Assembly (NCBI RefSeq): GCF_000003815.2
Contig: NC_049991.1
Span: 12,124,955-12,188,954 of the forward strand
DNA from: Branchiostoma floridae
Taxonomy: Eukaryota; Chordata; Leptocardii; Amphioxiformes; Branchiostomatidae
Length of the DNA: 64,000 nucleotides
Reading direction: 5' to 3'
Within the stretch, counting starts at the first letter, position 1. Every line of letters starts with the position of its first letter. Below are positions 1 through 9,563 of this stretch, piece by piece. Made by a program: the position numbers and the translations under genes. The notes beneath the pieces are model-generated. The model ran no database searches. It saw only the letters and a list, made by a program, of their open reading frames with translations, and was not told where the DNA came from.

Positions 1-359
1 TGAATAAATCAGAAATATAAATTCACCTTCAGGTAGTTGCTGAACTACAAAATCAGTATTTCGGTCTTTGGGGATGTCCAACCGGTACCGACACTTTGTT
101 TCTCCAAGGAGGTTAAAAATCAAACTTCCTAGTTCCGGGTGCCGCTGTCAGTTTCCGCAGGTGCTTTCAACAGAAGTTTCCTCTTGATATGGCGAAATGT
201 CCCTGTGCCCACCTTCGCTTCACTTGGAACCAAACTCAGGTCTATTTTGGGAAATTATTCGTCAATAAAGAAACTATGATGTAACTTTTACCCCGAACAC
301 ACCATTGTAAATTGTGAATACGATCCCCTGTGTTATTTACAGGTATGACTCACCTGCGC

Positions 360-540
360 GTGAGGTTTTGGGGTCAGCCAATCACGAAAGCGCACCGAGC
401 GTGACGCGCCTAGTATAATTTCCCGAAATAGGCATGACGTAAGGTACCGAAGTGGTTTCGTTCAATTTCGTAACCAATCAGAATCCGACCTTGTCCGTTC
501 GTCATCTGTCGTCATCCAATCAGGAACAAAATCAAACATG
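360..540 (+). promoter_or_regulatory. Putative promoter of the MCL1-like gene (three CCAAT boxes)
   Basis: Three CCAAT boxes stand at 378-382, 474-478 and 516-520, and a CRE-like TGACGTAA lies at 435-442. Spaced CCAAT boxes of this kind typically bind NF-Y in TATA-less animal promoters. They lie just upstream of the first exon of the MCL1-like gene. No TATA box is obvious. The transcription start cannot be placed from sequence alone. Confidence 0.5.
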
Positions 541-687
541 CCGAAGAGATCGTTCACAGTTCGGCATTGTTCGGAAATGGTCGGACGTACTACGCAACCA
601 CACCCGAGACTGCTGACTAAAGCTGGGGAATTTTACTGTTCAGGTCCTTCTTCTTTCCTTCTCGTCCGGACAGGTAGGGAGGTGAAA

Positions 688-863
688 ATGTCGGCGGCTT
701 CTCCTCAACCTCCACCAACAGGGTTATCACCAACATCAGGCTGTCCTGGACTTTCGCAACTGCTAGGAAGGCAGCAGAAAACGGTCGGACTGAACGAATT
801 TGGAAGCCTTTTTCATCTGGGCGAGAACAACAACAAAATTCAACATGGCCGCCTGGTCCAGAG
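688..863 (+). CDS. MCL1-like: MCL1-like exon 1 (N-terminus)
   Basis: Encodes 58 residues rich in Pro, Ser and Gly, plus two bases of a serine codon completed in exon 2. The donor is AG|gtaagg at 863/864. There is no recognisable domain here, so both start choice and frame rest on the fit to the exon 2 acceptor. Confidence 0.6.
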
Positions 864-3097
864 GTAAGGAAATCAGTTGTCTCGGGACTTTAAATCTAAG
901 TTTGGGAAGTGTAGGGATGTACACAAGTCGCCAGGCTAGTTTTACAGTTCAAATTCGAAGTTTATCTTATGTATCCGACATAGCTCTGGACATATGTACC
1001 TGCACGTATATTACGTTTTTTTGGACACGTACGCCAAAATGTTATGCATAACGTTTTTTGTGAACCTTCGTTCAAAGCATATCTTGCTGTTTGGCTGAAT
1101 TTAAAACTTCCATGTTGGAAGGAGAACTCGTAAAAGTATATCTAGAGTAGGATACTAGTATATCTGTAAAGAATTGGAACCATTTCTTCTAAAAAGTATT
1201 AAAAATGAGAACAAAAGTCCTGTCACTCAATTTATGGAACATAAACTTTTAAAAAATCCAGTTGTTTCTGTTCCTCATTTTCGCATGCAACAGACACATA
1301 AAGCTGTTGTCAAACACACATTGTGATATTGAACTTTGTCGTGATCATAGATTTAGAGAACACTCAGATCACATTATGGCTACTACAAGGTTTGGCCAGA
1401 TATGAAAATATGAAGCCTTTAGTTTGAAATTAAATGAAATGTGTCAGCATCATAAATTTGTTTCCCTGTCAAGTTTCGAAAAACAATATAGTAATGCTTT
1501 ATACATTTTCTTCTGATTTGTTGTATTAGGAGATTGAATAGTTTTTTCTGTAAATTGACCATGTACTGCCCAAGTTTGACCCCCACTAACCAAGAATCTT
1601 TCTGTTCCAGTCATCCTGATGCAGAGAACCCCATTGCAGCAGAAGCTGAGGAACTAGCCAGGTTCTACATCCAAACAAAAATCAGTAACAGGAAACCCAG
1701 CCCACCCAGCAAGACAGCGGCAACTCTACAGAGAACAGCAGACGAACTCCTGGAACGGCACCAGTATTTCTTCAACGGCATGGTCAACAGGTTACAGATC
1801 TCACCTGAAACAAGCTACACAACCTTCAAGAATGTAGCAGATGAAATGTTAAAGGACCAAACAGTCAACTGGGGCCGTGTCGTCGCCCTGTATGCCTTTG
1901 CCGGAAGAATAGCCGTCCACTGTAGAGAGCAAAACCCAGAGGTGGCTGAAACAGTCGGGGAATTTCTGGGAAAATATGTTGGAAGCAACCTTGAAGGTTG
2001 GATCAAAGAAAATGGAGGATGGGTGGGTATTCATGCTTTTGTCCAAGGAGATCAGCTTGTCTTTGTTTGTCTTGACTGTTGTTTGTACATCTTTGTACTT
2101 TTTCTTCCATACACTTCTCAGAACTCTTGAAAGATATACATGTACAAACTACCACAGCAAGACAGAAAAAGACAAGCAGATTATATTCATACTGCATACA
2201 GTCAGTCTCCGTAGTGTACTACTATACGTAGATCACGTGAATGGTAATTAGATACCTTGAGAAAAACACTCATATTTCTGAACAGAGGAAGTAGCCCATT
2301 TCCTCATTTGTATTTACTTATTGTGTAAAAAATCCACTTGAAAACTTGAAAGACTCACCCACCTTAAACTAACAACCTGATCCTCTTGTTGGTGCCCCTA
2401 ATATGGTCAGGTTCCCAAATCAGCCAAGGTGAAAAAGGATGTTTATGTCTAACAGAACTTTTCTTTTTGGAAAGTGGGAGTTTTCTTTGGTGCTGCTCCC
2501 TATTTTTTTCTGCAGTAAAGTCAAAATGAAAGGTCAGTTGACAGTTCGCAGTTTGAGAGTTGATGAATATTGCTGTCGCAAAGGAGGTAAAACCCAAAGA
2601 AGGTAAAGTAAGAAATTATACCAACTGTTTCCATTTTATTCTGTTTGGCTGGATGAGATGAAAAATTTTACTTAACACCAAAATAACTTTTAATTATTGG
2701 AATATGCGTCAAAGATTAGTTACTAAGAAATCCTGGGATGTTGACTTGCTGACTACCATACTGTATAACAGTTGAAGGGAAGTCATCCCATAGGTCAATG
2801 ACCTAAAAGTCAACATTTCCAGGTAAAAGATGACACATGTCCTGAGTTAGGGTCACTGATCCTGGGCAAGTCTGGGCTTGGTGATCCCATACTGCTCAGT
2901 CAGCCCTAATTACCTGCCATAGAATTCTTTACGATGTTTTGTACATTCTTTACATGTTGCCTTGCCTTTTTCTGCAGGAAACCTTGAACAATGTGTTCCG
3001 GAAGGATCAACCCGTGGAAGTCACCCTTCGGAACGGACTTATCTTCACTGCAGCTGCGCTGGGCGCTGCCGCAACTGTTCTCAAGCTCATCTCCTGA
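688..3097 (+). CDS. MCL1-like: BCL-2 family apoptosis regulator, MCL1-like (3 exons)
   Basis: Coding exons are 688-863, 1611-2022 and 2978-3097, giving 235 residues. BCL-2 family proteins control mitochondrial outer-membrane permeabilisation. Visible motifs: a BH3 segment around residues 97-107 (LQRTADEL), BH1 with NWGR at 145-148, BH2 ending in GGW at 194-196, and a hydrophobic C-terminal tail at about 216-234 typical of a mitochondrial or ER anchor. The intron falls straight after the BH2 tryptophan, where many BCL-2 family genes are split. The BH3-to-BH1 segment resembles MCL1 more than BCL2 or BOK, but orthology is inferred. Exon 1 is joined in the frame that gives phase 2, which leaves two in-frame starts: ATG 688 (chosen, A at -3) and ATG 538 (adds 50 residues). 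The N-terminus lacks a long PEST-type region. Confidence 0.87.
864..1610 (+). other. MCL1-like intron 1
   Basis: AT-rich intronic sequence with a pyrimidine-rich 3' end. I see no other gene or clear repeat in it. Confidence 0.7.
1611..2022 (+). CDS. MCL1-like: MCL1-like exon 2 (BH3, BH1, first half of BH2)
   Basis: Acceptor ttctgttccag| at 1610/1611 and donor TGG|gtgggt at 2022/2023, phase 0. It carries most of the BCL-2 fold: helix with AEELARFYIQTK, the BH3 helix, NWGR of BH1 and the BH2 core ending in GGW. Confidence 0.9.
2023..2977 (+). other. MCL1-like intron 2
   Basis: Intronic sequence of 955 bases. Short open frames on both strands show no recognisable domain and no consistent coding signal. 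Confidence 0.7.
2978..3097 (+). CDS. MCL1-like: MCL1-like exon 3 (end of BH2, membrane anchor)
   Basis: Acceptor tttttctgcag| at 2977/2978; stop TGA at 3095-3097. The exon encodes 39 residues, beginning ETLNNVF, with an Ala/Leu/Val-rich hydrophobic stretch close to the C-terminus flanked by Arg and Lys. This is the tail-anchor arrangement of BCL-2 proteins. Confidence 0.88.
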   Translation, partial: ETLNNVFRKDQPVEVTLRNGLIFTAAALGAAATVLKLIS

Positions 3098-5520
3098 ACC
3101 AGTGATCATGCATTATCTGTTCCAAGTTGCTTTACACAGCATACAAAGACTTTCACTGTCAAATGGATCACTATACTGACTGTAATCCAAGTGTCTGCTA
3201 GAATTGGTTTTCTCACTAGAGATAGGCAGGAAGATTTTGCTGTTGAACCGTTTGGCATGTCCTAGGGAAGTATATCTACAGAATGAAGTATTTTCACCCG
3301 TTGGGCAGGGATTCTGTGGCAGCTATAGTGCAAAATTAGAGGAACTTGATTGATTGTGGAAGGAACCTGTGTGGATATTTCATTCCATGTGGCTTCCATA
3401 GGCATGCTGTGTGATTCAACGGCAAAGAAGTGTCCGTGCTTGTCTCTGGTGATGAAATCTCAAGCATTAAGTAGTGAATCATAAGTCACATAGAAGTTAG
3501 TCAGACAGGCTTTACTACACATATTGTAATTACCTGCTGTATCCAGATTTGTAGAGTTAAGTTTGGGAAATTGTAAAGAAGCTACCCCATGTCTGATGAT
3601 CTTGAATCATGCCAGGAAAAGTGCTATCTACAGTGCCATCTTGCATGCAGAGAGATGTTTCTGAAAAACAAGCTCAGAAAAGTCCTTCTTACAAAAGCAA
3701 TATACCACAGATCATGATCTCTTTTGCAGACATGAGGTGGCATCTCTTATACTGTACCATTATTACAACACATAAGTTGAACATAGCACAAAGTGCCTTT
3801 TGTTTATATGTTAACAGATGTATCTATCATTGCTTATTAATTTCTGTGCATAATTTGTATATGGTGTATATTCCACCAGGTCCATCCTGTAGATATGATG
3901 CATTTGAGTGGTCATGTTGCATGTGGACGATGATATCAAGGTTATTTCTACTCAGATGAAAACAGAAGCTTGTGTTTGCACATGTATCTTACAGTCGAAG
4001 CCTAGATGTGTAACAAGAGGCCAATGCTGTACAGCTGCAGGAGTATTTAGCAAATTTAACCAAGCAGCTTTCCATTGATTCATTACAGTCCTAAGATTGG
4101 AAGTCAGAAACTCAGAAGATACTGTATTTTGAGGATCAAAGAAAGACAAGTCCAAAGAAAGACAAGTCCTTGAAGAAAAGTCTACTTTGTAATGACGTCT
4201 TTTGTACTCGTATGATATGCTGTGAATTTGTAAATTGTACTTATATGGTATCAGTGAACTTGCAAGTAAGGGAGAACTGCCATTGGTGCTGGAAACTGCC
4301 TTATATAGTTATTTCAAAATGTGGTTATTAACCTCCATCATCGGTCTACAAAATACCTTCTGTGCTAAGATGAAGCAGTCATATCCGATCTTGCCAAAAC
4401 GTGCACAGTCCAAGTTCCAGTACAGCGCACACTGGTCTGTACAGGTGAATGCAGTGTAAGACTGTAACTCTGTGGTAAAGACTTGAGAACAGTTTGAACT
4501 CGTTTGTACAGGTGTTGACTTGTGTACTGTCCTGTTACAGTGGCTGAGTGTGTGTGCTTATATCTGAAGGCCAACCAAGGGGATAGGTGCAGATGAAGGT
4601 AAAGGGAATGGTCCAGGCCTGTGCAGATCTTCTGAGTTTCCTGTGTGTGTTCTCTGAGAGAGTGCAAGCAGGAGACCGCACTGAGGATCTGAGCTTTGCC
4701 TGGAAACTGTAAGTCGGTAGATGAAGGTAACCAGAAAGGAACAGAGTAGTACACATTGTAATCAGGAAACCTGTAAGGGGTGGGTGTCACTTGTGTATGG
4801 CCTAATTATCACATACTATATATTCCACTTTTTCTCAAGACAAGCTTTCAGTGGAATTTTTTCTTATCATGATGACTCATTCTATTGACAATCTCAATAC
4901 AATTGATTTGTTTACTTTCAGGAGTAGCGTGGGTGACTCACCAGTCTGGGACAAAAAGAAATGATGCAAATTGTTAGTCCTACTGGTAACCACCAGACTC
5001 AGGCTCCCCCAGGCAGCAGGATCATTACATTGCACAATTGTGTGCTACTTTTAGAGCTTTATCCATTTCGCTAATGGCTAAATTTGTTTTGAACATCATT
5101 TCAAAATTCTTTTGACAGAAGTATGGCAGCTTGGTTCACAAAAACTGTTCAGTATTACAGAAGACATACTTCATATTATAAGGAACACAAGGTAGAATAG
5201 TGTCAGTAAGCCACACATTTCACTGAATTGTTCTACACAGAAGGTATATTTGTAAATCAGGCCTGTGATGAGGTGGAATATCATGGGATAGCAAACTGCA
5301 AATACCAGTAGGAAATATTAGACAGACTGGCAACATACTGCACAGAAATGTTGCACACAGGAGTGTGTCAATTAATGAAGATGACTTCACAAGCCCAAAA
5401 GGGTATTTGTTTATGGAAAAATGCTCGATGTTGCCAGTGAAGCCATCTTCATTTGTGTTACGGCCTTTGAAGAAGACTATTAGTTTAAATTTAACCTCCT
5501 CCTTGGTGACTTCTACTGTA

Positions 5521-5616
5521 ACCAATACAACTTTTGGTATGTAGATGGTCACTAACCAGGGAGGCGGTTAATTTTTCTCAGGTTTGGTTCTTTTGTTATA
5601 GAAGATGACGTGCACA
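5521..5616 (+). repeat. 96-base direct repeat, copy 1
   Basis: Matches 6045-6140 in the same orientation at about 89 of 96 positions by eye. Both copies start ACCAATACAACTTTTG and end GATGTGCACA or GATGACGTGCACA. It lies in the putative 3' UTR of the MCL1-like gene. Confidence 0.85.
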
Positions 5617-5645
5617 TTTTGTTTTGCTTTTTAAAGATATGTTGA

Positions 5646-5651
5646 AATAAA
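5646..5651 (+). promoter_or_regulatory. Polyadenylation signal AATAAA, MCL1-like gene
   Basis: AATAAA followed within 30 bases by a GT-rich stretch (gtggtactggtggc, then tgttgttgtgg), the usual layout of a cleavage site with a downstream element. Confidence 0.5.
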
Positions 5652-5670
5652 GTATATGTGGTACTGGTGG

Positions 5671-6880
5671 CTGATTGTGACACGTGTTGTTGTGGTCATT
5701 TTGTTGTAGTATAAGATTACTTTTCGAACCACAAAGATTATGTTAAGTTGAATTAGCAGGAGGAATAATTCAAATAAAATGAAGTAATACACAGTAATAG
5801 ACCAGCAATACCTCTCACACACATAAACACACATTTCTGCAATGAATACTTTTAAAAAAAAGCAAGTGCTGCAAAACATCAATACTAGTATCTTAACTTC
5901 AATATACAAATCTTGCCTGACAAATGATGAAAATGTTCGTTACACCAAATGTTTTGATTTACACTTAATTTATTTGTTTGTTTGGCTAATTTACACACAC
6001 AGCCAGGGCTGCTCAACTAGCCTGTGGCTATTACTAATACTTTAACCAATACAACTTTTGATACATAGATGGTCACTTACCAGGGAGGAGGTTAATTTTT
6101 CTCAGGTTTGGTTCTTTTGTTACAGAAGATGATGTGCACAAATGGCTAGCCCAGATGACCAAAACAGAATACAAATGGAATCTGACAAGGACAGGATACT
6201 TTTCAATAACAATATTCTAAGTTCATGAAAAAAGAACTTTTGTATAAACATTATGTAAGATAGTGTACATAGTATCTACAATGGAATCTACACCAATATT
6301 TATCAACAATATTGACAGCGAGAGGTCACTACTCATGCAAGGTCTTTGAACCCTAATTTTAATTTCTTCTACCCATTCTTTGTTTTGCAATGAAATCTCT
6401 TCTAACCCTTTTTGTAATTAAATGATGAAACTTCTTTTACAAAATCTACAGGAGGAATTTGTGTGGGTGCAGGTAATGAGTGGGTGGTGTGGGCAAACTT
6501 CCTTATATGGAACAATAACCGTCAAACTAACAGGTGACTCCAGACAGATTATATTTCTAAACATCAGTAAACATCAGAGTAAAATGTTTTTTGAGTGCTT
6601 GATGTTGCCGACATTCCCATATTTTCTATATCAACATATAATTAAACGATCTGCTAACGAAATGAAGCCGACCAAGGCTTATACACAAACAAACAAACTT
6701 TGCAACTACTCAATAGTCTCACTGTCAGTCTCTGCAGTTACCAACCAGCATACACGTACACACATGTCTCACCATACCATAGTAACCGAACAAGTTTGCG
6801 CTCTTTGGTTCGGGTACGAAGGTGGAATGTTGTCCCAGGTAACCAACAATAGTGCACCAGACATGTCCGTACGTGTGAAG
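5671..6880. other. Intergenic sequence
   Basis: Apart from repeat copy 2 at 6045-6140 I see nothing recognisable. The 176-residue open frame at 6422-6952 has no domain, no coding-like composition and runs into the next promoter-like region. Confidence 0.6.
6045..6140 (+). repeat. 96-base direct repeat, copy 2
   Basis: Second copy of the 5521-5616 repeat, 524 bases downstream and beyond the predicted polyadenylation site. No coding frame or terminal inverted repeat is apparent. It could be a local segmental duplication or two copies of a short dispersed element. Confidence 0.85.
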
Positions 6881-6889
6881 GTGCGCCAT

Positions 6890-7202
6890 CTGACATGCGC
6901 ACCTGTACCCACCTGTCGTGACGTCACAAGTCCGGAAGTGGTGGGCAGGTGAGGTAGGCGGGGGACGGCCCAACACGGTTCCTTTTCTGGGAAAGTATTG
7001 CATCAGAAGGAAAACGGCCAGCAAAAAAGGAACGGCGAATGACAGGACCCAACCCCTCGCACCTTGCCATACGTCATTGGCGCCAAGTAAAGCTGGTGTG
7101 AGCTTGGGGCTTCCCTGACACTGCTACGGGAACTCTTCAGAGGGAGGACACGTACCTGATTTGCCGCGGGATTGATTGAGGCTATATCAGTTAGATTTTG
7201 AG
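6890..7202 (+). promoter_or_regulatory. Putative promoter and noncoding first exon of the BH3-like gene
   Basis: A palindromic CRE, TGACGTCA, is at 6919-6926, followed by an ETS-type CCGGAAGT at about 6931, in sequence more GC-rich than its surroundings. A donor-like GAG|gtaggt at 7202/7203 and an acceptor-like accaccag| at 7838/7839 would remove a 636-base intron and join a 5' UTR exon to the exon with the ATG at 7860. The exon model is inferred. Confidence 0.4.
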
Positions 7203-7859
7203 GTAGGTGTACAGAAATTCAGTTGGCAGAGGTATCGGTGGTTTAGATGTCATTGTCAAGAGAAGGTATATCTCTGATATCATGATCAATGTATTGGTTG
7301 AACGTTTATTTTTGTAAGATAACGTTAAAGGCGAAAGTGAAAATGAGCCAACCGCACGCGTGTGTCACATGTAGTAACCTTATACGCTATCATATAAAAG
7401 CTGATCATGACTATACATATTCGTTGCCTTTTTTTTCTTTTATATGATGCCTCATCGTATACAGGTTAGGTACGGTTTTAGCTCTTTTACGGGTAGGCGT
7501 GGTCACAGACTCGGTCGACAAGCTCGCATGTAACCGTATGATGCCGGTTCTCATGGAATGAATAACTAATGTGAGCCGTTGTGGCACTTTTATACTTCAA
7601 TTTGAACGTTCGTACATGCGATAGACCAGAGCAAAAAGTACCAATAGTTGCATTGTCAAATACAGAACGTCTATTTATTTCTCGGAACCTCCATCAGTTC
7701 ATGACAGGAAGTTACGATTTTTCAAATGGGAGCGTCTGTTTGTCCACACTGTACTTGAATATCGTTATACATTAATGTAATGTATACAAAGTATGGTTTT
7801 CTCATGGAGATTAATGCCCCGTATCCATTTACCACCAGGTTGTACAAGGTTGTAAGGCC

Positions 7860-8213
7860 ATGGGTTTCAACCAAACATCCAGCAAGTGGGAAACTCAGCG
7901 GAAGAATATCACAGGGACCGAAGAAAAGAGTGATGGGGCCAGCAATACCAGTAACACCGGCACAGCACCGACAATAAGGCAAGAATTCATTCAGGTCAAC
8001 ACGGTACAGATTCGTGCCCTGGACATTTCGATGGGGCGGGCTGGATTGAAACCTTCTGTGGAAGTAGAAAAACATTGTGGTATCATTCTCAGGAACTTGG
8101 GAGACGATCTTTTTAACAGGTCACTGAGTGCCCTTAACCTTGAGGGACTTGCGCCACCTAGTGACAACGACAGAAAACACAGAGGAAGACCCCGGTCTGC
8201 ACACCAACTATGA
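7860..8213 (+). CDS. Candidate BH3-only protein, 117 residues
   Basis: BH3-only proteins bind BCL-2-type guardians or BAX/BAK through one amphipathic helix. Residues 73-87 contain ILRNLGDDLFNR, matching the BH3 pattern: hydrophobics at L77, L80 and L84 around the invariant G81-D82. Outside it the protein is polar and Ser/Thr/Asn-rich, as expected for a disordered BH3-only protein. There is no BH1, BH2 or membrane anchor. The start has an excellent context (ggccATGg). An AATAAA at 8526-8531 would end the transcript. It lies about 4.8 kb downstream of the MCL1-like gene on the same strand. Cautions: an AACAG|gtcact site right after the motif could be a splice donor, and a similar-length open frame overlaps on the minus strand, so the coding status needs transcript support. 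Confidence 0.5.
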   Translation: MGFNQTSSKWETQRKNITGTEEKSDGASNTSNTGTAPTIRQEFIQVNTVQIRALDISMGRAGLKPSVEVEKHCGIILRNLGDDLFNRSLSALNLEGLAPPSDNDRKHRGRPRSAHQL

Positions 8214-8525
8214 ACGAGGAACTTGGCAACTCGACAGTCATCAAATGTTCTCATTGCTATAACCCTAGCAAATATATATCTATTACTGCCAGGAAGTGCA
8301 ATATGACAAATACTTCACCGTATGCTCACTCAGATATATTTTTGAGTGTGGTATAGCGCACCTTATTGTCTGGTTCGCTAACTACTCAATTTGGTATTCG
8401 TATGATAAATGTAATCAAACATTAATGCTTTAAGCTTAAAAAAAATAAGATCTACTTAGCTGCTCTGCTCTGCGGCGTTGAAGGAAATGTTTTAAGAAGG
8501 CAAGTTCACATGCATGTGTTGTCTC

Positions 8526-8531
8526 AATAAA
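8526..8531 (+). promoter_or_regulatory. Polyadenylation signal AATAAA, BH3-like gene
   Basis: First AATAAA downstream of the stop at 8213, giving a 3' UTR of about 330 bases. Confidence 0.4.
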
Positions 8532-8539
8532 ATTGTCAG

Positions 8540-9386
8540 TAAACAAACTTTCAATCTGGTGCTGTAAATGGAAAAAAAACCGTTTGACAACGTATATAAA
8601 GTTAATGTTACTGTCTTTATGTGTCTGAACATGGGAGTTTTTACCTTTGCTCAACTTGGTTAGCTTAGATATTGGTCATACTTAGGATGGATGCAAATAT
8701 GTGCATAGATGGGATGGAGGGATGCACAGATGAATGGAACCGAAGCTGTCTAAGATCTCATTACCTGAACTCTCTTGAAATATACAAGACATTTCTAACG
8801 TTATATCCATACGAACATTTGCTATTGAAACTAGCGTTTGTGTAAAAGTGTTCTACGGAGACATGTTCTCTCCACGTAAGTTATACGTTAACACGAGGTA
8901 GAGAAACAAAACCTAAACGGAACAACATATGACAGCGCTGGTGCCATAAAGGTCGAGGACTTCTACCTAATAAACAGTTACATGTTACCTTACTCGAATT
9001 CTGTCTCATTTGTCTGTCAAGACGGTAAATCCGGGGTAGTACATGTATATATTAAACATTGACAATTCCCACAGCATTCACGCCGCTGATTTCTTATCAT
9101 GCCTAAAGTAGTGGTCATCAGCTCACAACAACAACTCGTAAACCTTGGCGTTACCACTGGACACGTAACTTCGAACGTTGACTAGGCAACGGACGATAAA
9201 ACAATAATGGTGTGGTCAGAACGCGTTCGAATGAATAGTTTCTAAGCAACGGACGATTCGGACATACACAGTGAATGTTCCGACTTCCACGACCTTGAAC
9301 AAGGCCGCCAAGGAAGACTTTGTTTACCTGAAGTTGTTATTTGACAAAACGAGGAAGACGTAGGCCACTGAAAGATACGTTTCAAG
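8540..9386. other. Intergenic sequence and 5' region of the next gene
   Basis: No coding or RNA gene recognised. The last 200 bases hold two similar ACGGACGAT motifs (near 9188 and 9248) within a direct repeat of the form gcaacggacgat; their meaning is unknown. Confidence 0.5.
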
Positions 9387-9563
9387 ATGAATTTACGGTC
9401 AGGAAAAAGTGTAGACAGTGTTCTGGACAGGGAGCAGACTAAGAGAAAAGCAAACAGACCTCGTCCAACACCTGCCGAGAGCCAATGTGAGGAACAACAG
9501 CTTTTGCTACAAGTCGTTGTGGCGGTGGCTCTCATTTTCATCGGACTGGTACTGTACGTTGAG
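9387..9563 (+). CDS. Membrane-protein gene exon 1 (basic N-terminus and membrane helix)
   Basis: Encodes 59 residues ending LVLYVE. The open frame would run on to 9608 into the flank of the transposon, but the donor at 9563/9564 keeps the frame with exon 2. Confidence 0.6.

Larger units (their letters stand above)
3098..5670 (+). other. Probable long 3' UTR of the MCL1-like gene
   Basis: No coding signal follows the stop at 3097, and the first AATAAA I find on this strand is at 5646-5651, followed by GT-rich sequence. A UTR of about 2.5 kb would be long, and an earlier variant signal cannot be excluded. The first copy of a 96-base direct repeat lies near its end. Confidence 0.5.

Noticed and set aside
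800-1051. Start at ATG 845 (MAAWSR) as N-terminus of the MCL1-like protein
   Set aside because: Splicing this frame to exon 2 meets a stop after about 15 codons; the other frame continues into BH3 and BH1.
6422-6952. 176-residue plus-strand frame
   Set aside because: No domain, and its 3' half overlaps promoter-like sequence with CRE and ETS sites.
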